Origin: DOZZ01 sp963792655
GTDB lineage: Bacteria > Acidobacteriota > Terriglobia > Bryobacterales > Bryobacteraceae
DNA: 64,000 nucleotides
NCBI GenBank assembly: GCA_963792655.1
Contig: CAWBWU010000005.1
Span: forward strand, 434,001 to 498,000
Direction of reading: 5' to 3'
Under the pieces are notes generated by a model. The model did not search any database. It saw only the letters and a list, made by a program, of their open reading frames with translations, and was not told the DNA's origin. Positions 8,052 to 15,715 of this stretch are shown here, piece by piece (the stretch's first letter is position 1; each line of letters opens with the position of its first letter). The position numbers and the translations under genes are program-made.

Positions 8052-9364
8052 GTCGTGGATACCGGCGGCATCGTGGGCGCCTGCACCACCCCGGACCCGA
8101 CGTCGGTTGCCGGATAAGGGATTGCTTTCGCCGTCGCGACAAGCTTGTCCCACAACGCCTGACCGCGGAGCGATGAATCGGTCTCAGCCCAGAGCGCAGC
8201 TATGCCGGACACATGTGGCGTGGCCATGCTCGTGCCGGTTTTGTTGCCATAGAGCGACCCAGGTACTGACGATAAGACGCCCACACCCGGCCCGGCGATC
8301 TCAACTTTTCCGCCGTTCGATTTCACGTACATGTCGAGCTTTGAATCGATTCCACCCACGGCCATGATCGTCGGCGAGTTGGCGGGCGAACCGGTCGACG
8401 CGATCGTTCCCGGGCGCGCGCTATCGTTGCCCGATGCGGCAATGAACAGGATGCCCTTGTCTAATGCTTTCTGCCCCGCCTTGGTGTAGAGCGCCGAGGG
8501 CCCTCCGCGGCTGCTAAGTGACATCGAAACTACGTCGCACTTATTCGCGATTGCCCAGTTCATACCGGCGAGCACGGTCCCGTCTGCGCCCTTACCCGAG
8601 TTAGCGAGCGACTTGGCGATGTACAGCGAAGCGCCATAGGCAATCCCATACCGCGGCACGGCCCCGGCCGGCTTTAATGGGCCGCATGCAGTTCCTGCTG
8701 TGTGCGTGCCATGGCTATGGCCATCCTGCACTGTCTCGCCGGGAATAAAGCTCGCCTTAACAATCACGCGCCCAGCGAAGTCCGCGTGGTTCAGGTCGAT
8801 CCCGGTATCGATAATGCACACCTTGATGTCGTTGCCCATCCAGCCTGAGAGGTCCACTGCAGTCAGGCTCAGGCCATAGGTCGTCGCACCCGCCGCCGGG
8901 GCCGTCGCTGTTCCCGTTCCGTCGGCTGTGACCGTATCCTCATCGTCGATCGCATAGACAAACGCCTCAGGAATTAGTGCTTCGATCGGGCTATCGGGAT
9001 CCAGTGCCGGTGTGGGAGGCGGGGCGCCAGGCTCGGCCGCAACCGCGACGGCATCGGAAGGCGGGAACATCGCTGCGTATGCCTCGCCCGAGACAAGTGC
9101 CGCGTTGAGTTCAGGAAAAACGAGAACCTCGGCGTCGGTCAAGTTATCGAACTGAACTGCGGATCCTTCGGCGTCGCTGGCAGTCGCCACGCTCAAATTG
9201 TGCGTGTCTTTGAAATTGCTGATCGCGGCGCTGCTCGCATCATCTTTGAAAATAGCGATGTACCGGCCGGTATACACAAGCGGGGTTTCGTTGTCTTCGT
9301 TAGCGGCCGCTACATTCTGCGAAGCGGCAGCGTATAAATCGTCAAGCGATTGGTTTAACGGCAC
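8048..9364 (-). CDS. Subtilisin-family serine peptidase (S8) without signal peptide
   Basis: A 438-residue subtilase starting with GTG at 9364, preceded by AAGGAG. The catalytic triad is complete: Asp186 in VCIIDTGID, His218 in GHSHGTHTAG and Ser379 in TGTSMATPHVSG, with the oxyanion Asn313 in AASGND. Residues 30-100 look like its own propeptide (YTGRYIAIFKDD at the start), followed by an Ala/Pro-rich acidic linker to about residue 165. No signal peptide or Tat motif is visible, so the enzyme probably acts in the cytoplasm or leaves by another route. It is the first gene of a minus-strand operon and its stop overlaps the small I9-like gene, which suggests the two products are made in matched amounts. 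Its substrate is unknown; the large proteins encoded downstream are candidates. Confidence 0.95.
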   Translation of the reverse strand: MPLNQSLDDLYAAASQNVAAANEDNETPLVYTGRYIAIFKDDASSAAISNFKDTHNLSVATASDAEGSAVQFDNLTDAEVLVFPELNAALVSGEAYAAMFPPSDAVAVAAEPGAPPPTPALDPDSPIEALIPEAFVYAIDDEDTVTADGTGTATAPAAGATTYGLSLTAVDLSGWMGNDIKVCIIDTGIDLNHADFAGRVIVKASFIPGETVQDGHSHGTHTAGTACGPLKPAGAVPRYGIAYGASLYIAKSLANSGKGADGTVLAGMNWAIANKCDVVSMSLSSRGGPSALYTKAGQKALDKGILFIAASGNDSARPGTIASTGSPANSPTIMAVGGIDSKLDMYVKSNGGKVEIAGPGVGVLSSVPGSLYGNKTGTSMATPHVSGIAALWAETDSSLRGQALWDKLVATAKAIPYPATDVGSGVVQAPTMPPVSTT

Positions 9365-9566
9365 GAGTTTCTCCTTGCGGCGTACTCAATTCGGAGGCCC
9401 TTAATACAACTGCACCATCGTACATTCAAGCTGCGTGATGCGCCATACATATCGCTCAAGACAAACGGTCTGTACTACAACGGTGTATTGCGCATGTGGA
9501 ATTGTTTAAGAGAGCGCGACAGGGAACATCGGTATTGCTGAGCATTTTCGAGAATAGAATGGTCGC

Positions 9567-10877
9567 GTGAACAATCAATTTCCGCGCCGTCAATTTCTCC
9601 AGAGTGCTACTGGCCTCGCCTTGATGCAATCGGAAAAAGCCCCTGCCGCATCGGTCAAGCGAGTACGGTTCGGCATAATTGGCGTCGGAATGCAGGGGTC
9701 TGGCCTGCTCGCCGCCGCGATTGGGCTTCCGAATGTGGAGTGCGTCGGCGCTGCGGATTTATACGACGGCCGGCACACTCTGGCTAGAGAGATAACCGGT
9801 AACGCGAGCCTCCCGGTGACCCGGCGTTACCAGGAACTTCTCGATCGCAAAGACATCGATTGCATTATCGCCGCAGTTCCTGATTTCTGGCACCGGCGCG
9901 TGGTCGTTGACGCTTGCAACGCTGGAAAAGATATCTACTGCGAGAAGCCCATGTCGCATACCGCACCCGAAGGATTCGACATGGTGGATGCGGCTGCAAA
10001 GAATCATCGCATTGTTCAGATCGGATCGCAGCGCGTAAGTTCCGCGCTCTGCGCGAAGGCTCGTGAACTTTACCATGGCGGTGCGATTGGCGAGGTCACC
10101 ATGGTGGAACTGAGCCTTGGCCGTAACAGCCCGAATGGTGCCTGGCAGTATCCACCGCCCCTCGACTTATCTCCGCAGAATCTCGACTGGGACACGTGGT
10201 TATACGACACTCCCAAAATTCCCTTCGACCCCGTGCGCTTTGCGCGGTGGCGCTGTTGGAAGGAGTACGGCACCGGTGTGGGCGGCGATCTGATGGTGCA
10301 CTTACTCAGCGGCATGCTGTACACACTCGGCTGGAACGAACCGCCGCGCTCTGCATCAGCGCTGGGCGGGATCTACCGGTGGAAGGACGGCCGCAACATG
10401 CCGGACCTGCATGTCGTGCTGTTCGACTATCACGGTATCCCGGTGTACGTGCGTCTGGGATTGCAAACCGCTACGCCCGAACTGGCTCGCTTCATGGGGC
10501 CCAAGGGAATTCTGGACGCTACGGGTGGCGACCTTCGTCACTCACCGCAGAATGGTGTGGACACTTCGCCCAGCTATTACAGTGGCGGGTTTCCAGCCAA
10601 GATGCGTCAGGACTACGTGCGGCAATGGCATGCAGCGCATCCCGAAGAGCCGCGGCGCACTTCCCTCAGTGAAGAGGCTATTTATCGCGGTGATGATTGG
10701 GACGATATCCGCCCGCACTTATGGAATTTCTTTGAGGCGGTTCGCACCAGAAAGCCCGTTGCAGAGGACGCCGTGTTCGGCAATCACGCGGCCATCGCTT
10801 GTCACATGGCGAACGAATCGTACTTCCAGAAGAAGCCCGTATATTGGGACGCGGCCTCGCGCACGATAAAGACATAG
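9567..10877 (+). CDS. Gfo/Idh/MocA-family oxidoreductase with Tat-type signal
   Basis: A 436-residue NAD(P)-dependent oxidoreductase of the glucose-fructose oxidoreductase/inositol dehydrogenase family. The N-terminus carries a twin-arginine motif (RRQFLQSATG), so export by Tat is likely, as for many Acidobacteria members of the family. The Rossmann glycine motif GIIGVGMQGSG follows at about residue 36 and the family EKPMS motif at about residue 129. The start is GTG at 9567. It heads a plus-strand operon with a second Gfo/Idh/MocA enzyme 14 bases downstream and a SIS-domain protein, which points to oxidation and isomerisation of a sugar or amino-sugar. The specific substrate cannot be read from the sequence. 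Confidence 0.92.
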   Translation: MNNQFPRRQFLQSATGLALMQSEKAPAASVKRVRFGIIGVGMQGSGLLAAAIGLPNVECVGAADLYDGRHTLAREITGNASLPVTRRYQELLDRKDIDCIIAAVPDFWHRRVVVDACNAGKDIYCEKPMSHTAPEGFDMVDAAAKNHRIVQIGSQRVSSALCAKARELYHGGAIGEVTMVELSLGRNSPNGAWQYPPPLDLSPQNLDWDTWLYDTPKIPFDPVRFARWRCWKEYGTGVGGDLMVHLLSGMLYTLGWNEPPRSASALGGIYRWKDGRNMPDLHVVLFDYHGIPVYVRLGLQTATPELARFMGPKGILDATGGDLRHSPQNGVDTSPSYYSGGFPAKMRQDYVRQWHAAHPEEPRRTSLSEEAIYRGDDWDDIRPHLWNFFEAVRTRKPVAEDAVFGNHAAIACHMANESYFQKKPVYWDAASRTIKT

Positions 10878-10891
10878 TAGGTTCGAAACAC

Positions 10892-11992
10892 ATGAACCCA
10901 GGCAAAGTGAAGGTCGGGATTATCGGTTCACAGTTCCAGGCCGATATCCACGCAGCCTCGTTTCAGATGATGCCGGAGGAAGCCGAAGTAGTGGCGGTCT
11001 CCTCTCCCACTCACCCGCACGCCGAAGACTTGGCACGCCGCTATGGGATCCCCCGCGTGTTCCGCGATTATCGCGACTTGCTTGCGGAGCGCGACATCGA
11101 GATGGTCACGATCACGGCGCCGAACGCATTGCACAAGCAGATCGCGTGCGACGCAGCGCGCGCCGGCAAGCATGTGGTTTGCGAGAAGCCGATGGCCATG
11201 ACACTGGCCGAAGCCGACGAGATGATTCATGTTTGCCGCGAGGCCGGCGTGCTGTTGTTCTATGCAGAGGAGTTGTTCTTCACTCCAAAATATGTCAAAG
11301 CCAAAGAAATGGCCGACCAAGGCGCGTTCGGCAAAGTTCATCTGGTTAAGCAGAGCGAGAAACACTTCGGCCCGCACAGCGACTGGTTTTGGGATGTAAG
11401 CCGGTCGGGCGGTGGAGTCTGGATGGACATGGGCTGTCATAGCATCGCGTTCTGCTACTGGTTTCTGGGGCGGCCCAAGATCGAATCAGTGTATTGCCAG
11501 ATGGGGACGTACGTTCACCGCGATAAGACGGAAGGCGAGGACGAAGTGATCGGCATCATCGAGTTCGCTGGTGGCGCGCTGGGTGTCATGGAGAATAGCT
11601 GGGCGCGTCGTGGCGGGATGGATGACCGTATCGAGATCTATGGCAGCGAAGGCGTGACATACGCGAATTTGCACATGGGGAATGCGCTGCCCACGTACAG
11701 CGAACGCGGCTATGGCTACGCGGTGGAGAAGGCCCCGACCACCAGCGGATGGAGCTATCCCGTGTTTGAGGAACTGTGGAACTATGGCTTCCCTCAAGAG
11801 ATGCGGCACTTCGCGCGTTGCGTGCGCGGCAAGGAAACGCCGCAGGCGACCGGCGAAGATGGCCGCGTCGTGCTGGAGGCCTTGTGTGCCGGTTATGCCT
11901 CGGCCGGGCGCGGATCGAAAGTGGCGCTGCCGTTTTCCTGTCCGGAATGGAAGAAGCCGATCGACGGATGGCGGGGCACATCGAGTCGATGA
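10892..11992 (+). CDS. Gfo/Idh/MocA-family oxidoreductase, cytoplasmic
   Basis: A 366-residue enzyme of the same superfamily as its upstream neighbour but without a signal. The NAD-binding motif GIIGSQFQADIHA lies at the very N-terminus and the EKPMA motif at about residue 100. The C-terminal alpha/beta domain has a conserved-looking WDVSRSGGGVWMDMGCH stretch, where the final Asp/Cys-His region lines the active site in relatives. I chose ATG at 10892 because an upstream in-frame ATG at 10799 falls inside the preceding gene and adds 31 atypical residues. The stop overlaps the next start as ATGA, so translation of the SIS gene is probably coupled. Likely an oxidoreductase acting on a sugar acid, inositol or amino-sugar. 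Confidence 0.92.
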   Translation: MNPGKVKVGIIGSQFQADIHAASFQMMPEEAEVVAVSSPTHPHAEDLARRYGIPRVFRDYRDLLAERDIEMVTITAPNALHKQIACDAARAGKHVVCEKPMAMTLAEADEMIHVCREAGVLLFYAEELFFTPKYVKAKEMADQGAFGKVHLVKQSEKHFGPHSDWFWDVSRSGGGVWMDMGCHSIAFCYWFLGRPKIESVYCQMGTYVHRDKTEGEDEVIGIIEFAGGALGVMENSWARRGGMDDRIEIYGSEGVTYANLHMGNALPTYSERGYGYAVEKAPTTSGWSYPVFEELWNYGFPQEMRHFARCVRGKETPQATGEDGRVVLEALCAGYASAGRGSKVALPFSCPEWKKPIDGWRGTSSR

Positions 11993-13005
11993 AGACGTCG
12001 ATGCTCGACGACATCCAGGGCCAGCCGGAATCTCTGCGTCGAGTCACTGCTTATCAGTTTGGTGACGGCGAAGCAGCGCTGTTGAGTGCCGCCGCTGCGA
12101 TCCGCAAAGCGCGCAGGGTAGTCTTCGCCGGGATGGGAAGCTCACTCTATGCCGCGATTCCGGCTGCAGCGTACCTGACGTCGCGCGGCTTCCCCGCGAT
12201 TACCGTCGAGGCCTCTGAGCTATTGCATTTCAGTAGCGCGTCCGCACACGATGACGCCGTCCTTGTGTTGGTGTCCCGCTCCGGCGAAACGATAGAGATC
12301 AAGATGCTGCTGGAGCGGTTCGGCAAGCGGCGCAACGCGATCATCGGCGTGACGAACGAGCGCGCGAGCCATCTGGACCGCAACGCCGGCATCTCAGTTT
12401 TGGTGAACAGCCTTTCGGATCGGATGATTGCTGTACAGACCTACACAGGCACTCTGACGGTACTCCTGTTACTTGCGTCCGCAGTGCTGGAAGAGTCTAT
12501 CGGCGTAGATGTGATGAATCAGGTAATCGACGCAGTGTCGGGCTCGATCGAGAACGCCCTCACGCAGCGAGGAGATTGGGACCAATTTCTCGCTGACGCG
12601 CAGGTGGTCTACTTGCTGGGCCGTGGTCCCTCGCTCGCTTCCGTTTACGAGGGTGCACTCCTGATGAATGAGGCAGCCCGGCTCCCTTCCGTCGCGATGT
12701 CAGCTGCGGAGTTCCGGCATGGGCCAGCCGAGATAGTCGACACCAACTTCCGTGCCATCGTGTTTGTATCTCAAGAACAGACGCGCGAACTCGACCGCGC
12801 ACTGGCAAGCGACTTGAACTCGATAGGTGGCAGCATTCGCGTGTGTGATGGATTGCGTTGCCCTGCGCCATTCGAACCGATTTCAGAGATCATTCCCGTG
12901 CAGGTGGCCGCCTGTTCGCTTGCCTTACATCGCGGCATTGACCCTGGCGCATTCCGCTATTCCGCGCAGGTAACATCGGCGGAGACAGGCTTTCAAAAGC
13001 CATGA
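11989..13005 (+). CDS. SIS-domain sugar isomerase/deaminase (AgaS/GlmS-isomerase type)
   Basis: A 338-residue protein with two sugar-isomerase (SIS) domains. The first has GMGSSLYAA near residue 48 and the phosphosugar-binding SRSGET near residue 96. The second has the LGRGPSLASVYEGALLMNE segment and EFRHGPAEIV near residue 241, a motif typical of the isomerase half of glucosamine-6-phosphate synthase and of AgaS-type deaminases. There is no glutaminase domain, so it should act as a deaminase or aldose-ketose isomerase on a phosphorylated (amino-)sugar. I chose ATG at 11989, which overlaps the previous stop as ATGA; an ATG at 11968 is also possible. Last gene of the operon starting at 9567. 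Confidence 0.88.
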   Translation: MKTSMLDDIQGQPESLRRVTAYQFGDGEAALLSAAAAIRKARRVVFAGMGSSLYAAIPAAAYLTSRGFPAITVEASELLHFSSASAHDDAVLVLVSRSGETIEIKMLLERFGKRRNAIIGVTNERASHLDRNAGISVLVNSLSDRMIAVQTYTGTLTVLLLLASAVLEESIGVDVMNQVIDAVSGSIENALTQRGDWDQFLADAQVVYLLGRGPSLASVYEGALLMNEAARLPSVAMSAAEFRHGPAEIVDTNFRAIVFVSQEQTRELDRALASDLNSIGGSIRVCDGLRCPAPFEPISEIIPVQVAACSLALHRGIDPGAFRYSAQVTSAETGFQKP

Positions 13006-13050
13006 CGTTCACCACGCGTAGCCATCTCGCAAGCCGAGCTAGGCTGGCGA

Positions 13051-13070
13051 GCAGCTCTGATCGGAGCTGC
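13051..13070. terminator. Short perfect hairpin between convergent genes
   Basis: GCAGCTC at 13051-13057 pairs with GAGCTGC at 13064-13070 around a six-base loop. It lies between the stop of the SIS gene (13005) and the stop of the permease (13095) on the other strand, where a shared terminator would be expected. There is no T-run on either side, so intrinsic termination is uncertain. Confidence 0.35.
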
Positions 13071-13094
13071 GGCGCCACTCCTGACGTAGCTGGG

Positions 13095-14432
13095 CTAGGC
13101 CCACGCTCCTCGTCTTCGAACGTGGATGAGAAACCCCACGATACCCGCAATCACCGTCCCCAGCCCCGCCAGAATATAAGCGCTCCCGCTTGATGCAAGG
13201 ATGAGCACCCATCCCACCAGAGCAATCGCCGCCGGCAACGGGTAGAGCGCCATTGAGAACGGTCTGCGAATATCGGTGCGGTACTTGCGAATCAACACCA
13301 CCGCGATACACTGCGCGATGAATTGAGTCAGGATCTGAATTACCAGTAACGCTTTGATCAACTCGTCGAGCGAGAGAAAGCAAGCCGCAGCCGACGCAAG
13401 GCCCATCGTCAAGACTGAGAAGGACGGAAATCCTCCCGTTCGATGCACGCGAGCAAAGACCGCGAAAAACTCACCTTGCCGCGCGGCCGCGAACGGCACC
13501 CGCGTATAACCGAGCAGCACGCTATAAACGGAACCGAACGCGGCAATCAGAATCATGATCGTGACCATGCGGGCCGACGCCGCACCCGAGATGCGCAACA
13601 TGAAATCCGACACGATCGCTTTCGATTGCATCGCTTCGCGCCACGGCAGCACGCCGATGATCGACGTGCTCATTGCTGCGTAACAACAGCCCAGAAAAAG
13701 AATTGAAATCAGAATGCAGCGCGGGATGGTGCGAGCCGGCTCCTTCACTTCATCGCCGATCAGACAAACGTTCCAGTAGCCGCTGTAGTCGTACATAGCG
13801 ATGAGCGTCGCCGCGCCAAGTCCCAGGAAGAACTCGCGAGAGAACTGAAATGCGCCGGCAGGGAAATCAAACGCGCGGTGTGCATCGAAGTGAGTGGCGC
13901 CGGCGAAGATGATCCACGCCATCGTCGCAATGAGGACAGCGGACATCGCGATCGATAGCTTGCCCACGTCTCGAATATTCCGATACAGCAGGAACGTGGC
14001 AACGAGGCAGATGAAAACGGCCAGCGCCTTCGCTGCCCAGAATGAGAGTGAGGGCACCAGGAAGTGCGCGTACTCGGCAAATCCAACCGCGCCCGAAGCT
14101 GCCGTGAGTGGTCCTGCAATCACCGTCTGTGCGAGAAACAGAAAGCTCATCAGACGGCCCCAACGCTCAGGACCATACGCTTCGCGAAGATAGTGGTAGG
14201 AACCACCGGACCCCGGCATCGCTGCGCCTAGCTCCGCCCACACCAAGCCATCGCACAACGCGATCAGCGCGCCAGCCGCCCAGCCCAGCATCGCTTGTGG
14301 ACCGCCCATGGCGCCGATGACCAGTGGCACCGTCAGGAACGGGCCTACCCCGACCATGTTGAGTAAATTGGCCGCGAGCGCCGGAATCAACCCGATGCGC
14401 CCGGTTAATTGAGCTTGCGGTTGTTCCGTCAA
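13095..14432 (-). CDS. APC-superfamily amino acid permease
   Basis: A 445-residue inner-membrane transporter with about twelve hydrophobic segments. The first helix region carries the APC-type unwound motif (NMVGVGPFLTVPLV) and is followed by AELGAAMPGSGGSYHYLREAYG, the signature loop of amino acid-polyamine-organocation permeases after helix 2. Proton- or sodium-coupled uptake, or exchange, of an amino acid or amine is expected; the substrate is not predictable. The stop of the upstream TPR gene and this start are adjacent (14433/14432) on the same strand, so the two may be cotranscribed. It converges with the SIS-gene operon. Confidence 0.92.
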   Translation of the reverse strand: MTEQPQAQLTGRIGLIPALAANLLNMVGVGPFLTVPLVIGAMGGPQAMLGWAAGALIALCDGLVWAELGAAMPGSGGSYHYLREAYGPERWGRLMSFLFLAQTVIAGPLTAASGAVGFAEYAHFLVPSLSFWAAKALAVFICLVATFLLYRNIRDVGKLSIAMSAVLIATMAWIIFAGATHFDAHRAFDFPAGAFQFSREFFLGLGAATLIAMYDYSGYWNVCLIGDEVKEPARTIPRCILISILFLGCCYAAMSTSIIGVLPWREAMQSKAIVSDFMLRISGAASARMVTIMILIAAFGSVYSVLLGYTRVPFAAARQGEFFAVFARVHRTGGFPSFSVLTMGLASAAACFLSLDELIKALLVIQILTQFIAQCIAVVLIRKYRTDIRRPFSMALYPLPAAIALVGWVLILASSGSAYILAGLGTVIAGIVGFLIHVRRRGAWA

Positions 14433-15608
14433 TCAAAACGGCTCGGGAGCTTCGGCTGCCTCGCTGATCTTCCTGCCACTAATTTTGCGTTCCAGATCAT
14501 CGTGGACGGAATTCTGCATCTGCTGCACCAGCGCCATCTCTCGCTTCGCTTCCACCTGCCGGGAGAGTTTGAGCAGCACCTGGCCTTTCAGGTAGTGAAT
14601 GCTGGTGCTTTGCGTATCCAGGCGCTCGGCCTCATTTAACTCGGATAGTGCTGCCGAATAGCGTGCCTGCTGCTTCAAAACTTTCGCCAAGCCGTAGTGC
14701 GACGCGGCAAGGCGATGGTCGATCTGCAACGCGCGCCGGAAGTTTGCTTCCGCATTTGTGAGATCGTCGGCCATCAGACTCATTTCGCCCAACTGCTCAT
14801 AATTGAACGCAACATCGGGCTCCACTGCACAATCACGCCGGAAAGCTTCTTCGGCTTTTTTGTTCTCGTTCAACTTGCGCCAGGCCGCACCGAGATAAAA
14901 GTTCACAAACGGCAGACGCGGATTCTGAGCAGCAGCCCTTTGCAATTCGGAAATCGCTTCTTGCCCTTGTTCACGCGCAAGATACGCCTTCCCCCGTAGA
15001 AGGTGCATCTCCGGGGAATCCTCGTTGCCTGCAAGCAGCCTCTCCATCGCACGCTTTTCCAAATCATCGCGGTGTACCTCGCCCGCCGCAATTCCAAGCG
15101 AGTACAGATATTGCATGTTATTCGCCTGGTCACTCCAGAGCGGCTCCAGCATCTTCACCGCGTTCGCGTACGCTTCGGTCAGAAAATAACAGATCCCCAG
15201 CAGATAGCGCGCTTGATTCGAAGCAGGCGCGAGACGAACTACCTTCTCGAACGGCACTATAGCGCTCGCGAAGTCGTTCTTCCGGTAATAAGCTAAGCCC
15301 AGGTTGAGACTTACACCCGGCAAGTTCGGCTTCAAGTGTTCGGCAATTTGAAATTGCTGGATCGCGCTCGCCCATTGTTTGCGGCGCATGTGAATGACGC
15401 CTAAATTGATATGCGCGCCTGGGTCATTCGGCGACGCTTTTAGACCTGTGCGAAATAGTTGCTCCGCCGCATCCAGGTCACCTGCACGGAGCGCCTGCTC
15501 GCCGCGAACGAACGCTGCGGATGCATCGCCATCCGGTGAGGTTTGTGCGCTTGTTGTACACGCTATGGCGACGATGAACGGCACAGTCGCGGCCCAAATT
15601 CTCACCAC
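14433..15608 (-). CDS. Secreted/periplasmic TPR-repeat protein
   Basis: A tetratricopeptide-repeat protein of about 391 residues. A hydrophobic signal (WAATVPFIVAIACTTSAQ) is followed by roughly nine to ten TPR units from about residue 35 to 365; typical units contain AGDLDAAEQLFRTGLKASPND and YRKNDFASAIVPFEKVVRLAP. Such proteins act as scaffolds for protein complexes in the envelope. The start is uncertain. GTG at 15608 leaves room for divergent promoters before the receptor gene at 15716, while a TTG at 15668 would add 20 residues; neither has a clear ribosome site. It abuts the permease gene downstream, with no intergenic space. Confidence 0.85.
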   Translation of the reverse strand: MVRIWAATVPFIVAIACTTSAQTSPDGDASAAFVRGEQALRAGDLDAAEQLFRTGLKASPNDPGAHINLGVIHMRRKQWASAIQQFQIAEHLKPNLPGVSLNLGLAYYRKNDFASAIVPFEKVVRLAPASNQARYLLGICYFLTEAYANAVKMLEPLWSDQANNMQYLYSLGIAAGEVHRDDLEKRAMERLLAGNEDSPEMHLLRGKAYLAREQGQEAISELQRAAAQNPRLPFVNFYLGAAWRKLNENKKAEEAFRRDCAVEPDVAFNYEQLGEMSLMADDLTNAEANFRRALQIDHRLAASHYGLAKVLKQQARYSAALSELNEAERLDTQSTSIHYLKGQVLLKLSRQVEAKREMALVQQMQNSVHDDLERKISGRKISEAAEAPEPF

Positions 15609-15715
15609 CCGAATGTACAACGAACTCTGACTTGCTAAGAAATTTCGAAGCGGATAGGATGCTTGCAAACGCCATTACGGATCGATTTCAGCTTTTCTCG
15701 AGGAGGCCAGCCGAA

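Noticed and set aside
1..9364. Reading the accessory operon as a cyanobactin cluster (subtilase plus PT-barrel enzyme)
   Set aside because: No precursor peptide, PatG-type cyclisation domain or YcaO-type enzyme is seen, and the prenyltransferase match is only by pattern.
15632..15715. Upstream start of the first Oar-like receptor
   Set aside because: The AGGAGG at 15701 and a clean signal peptide support ATG at 15716.
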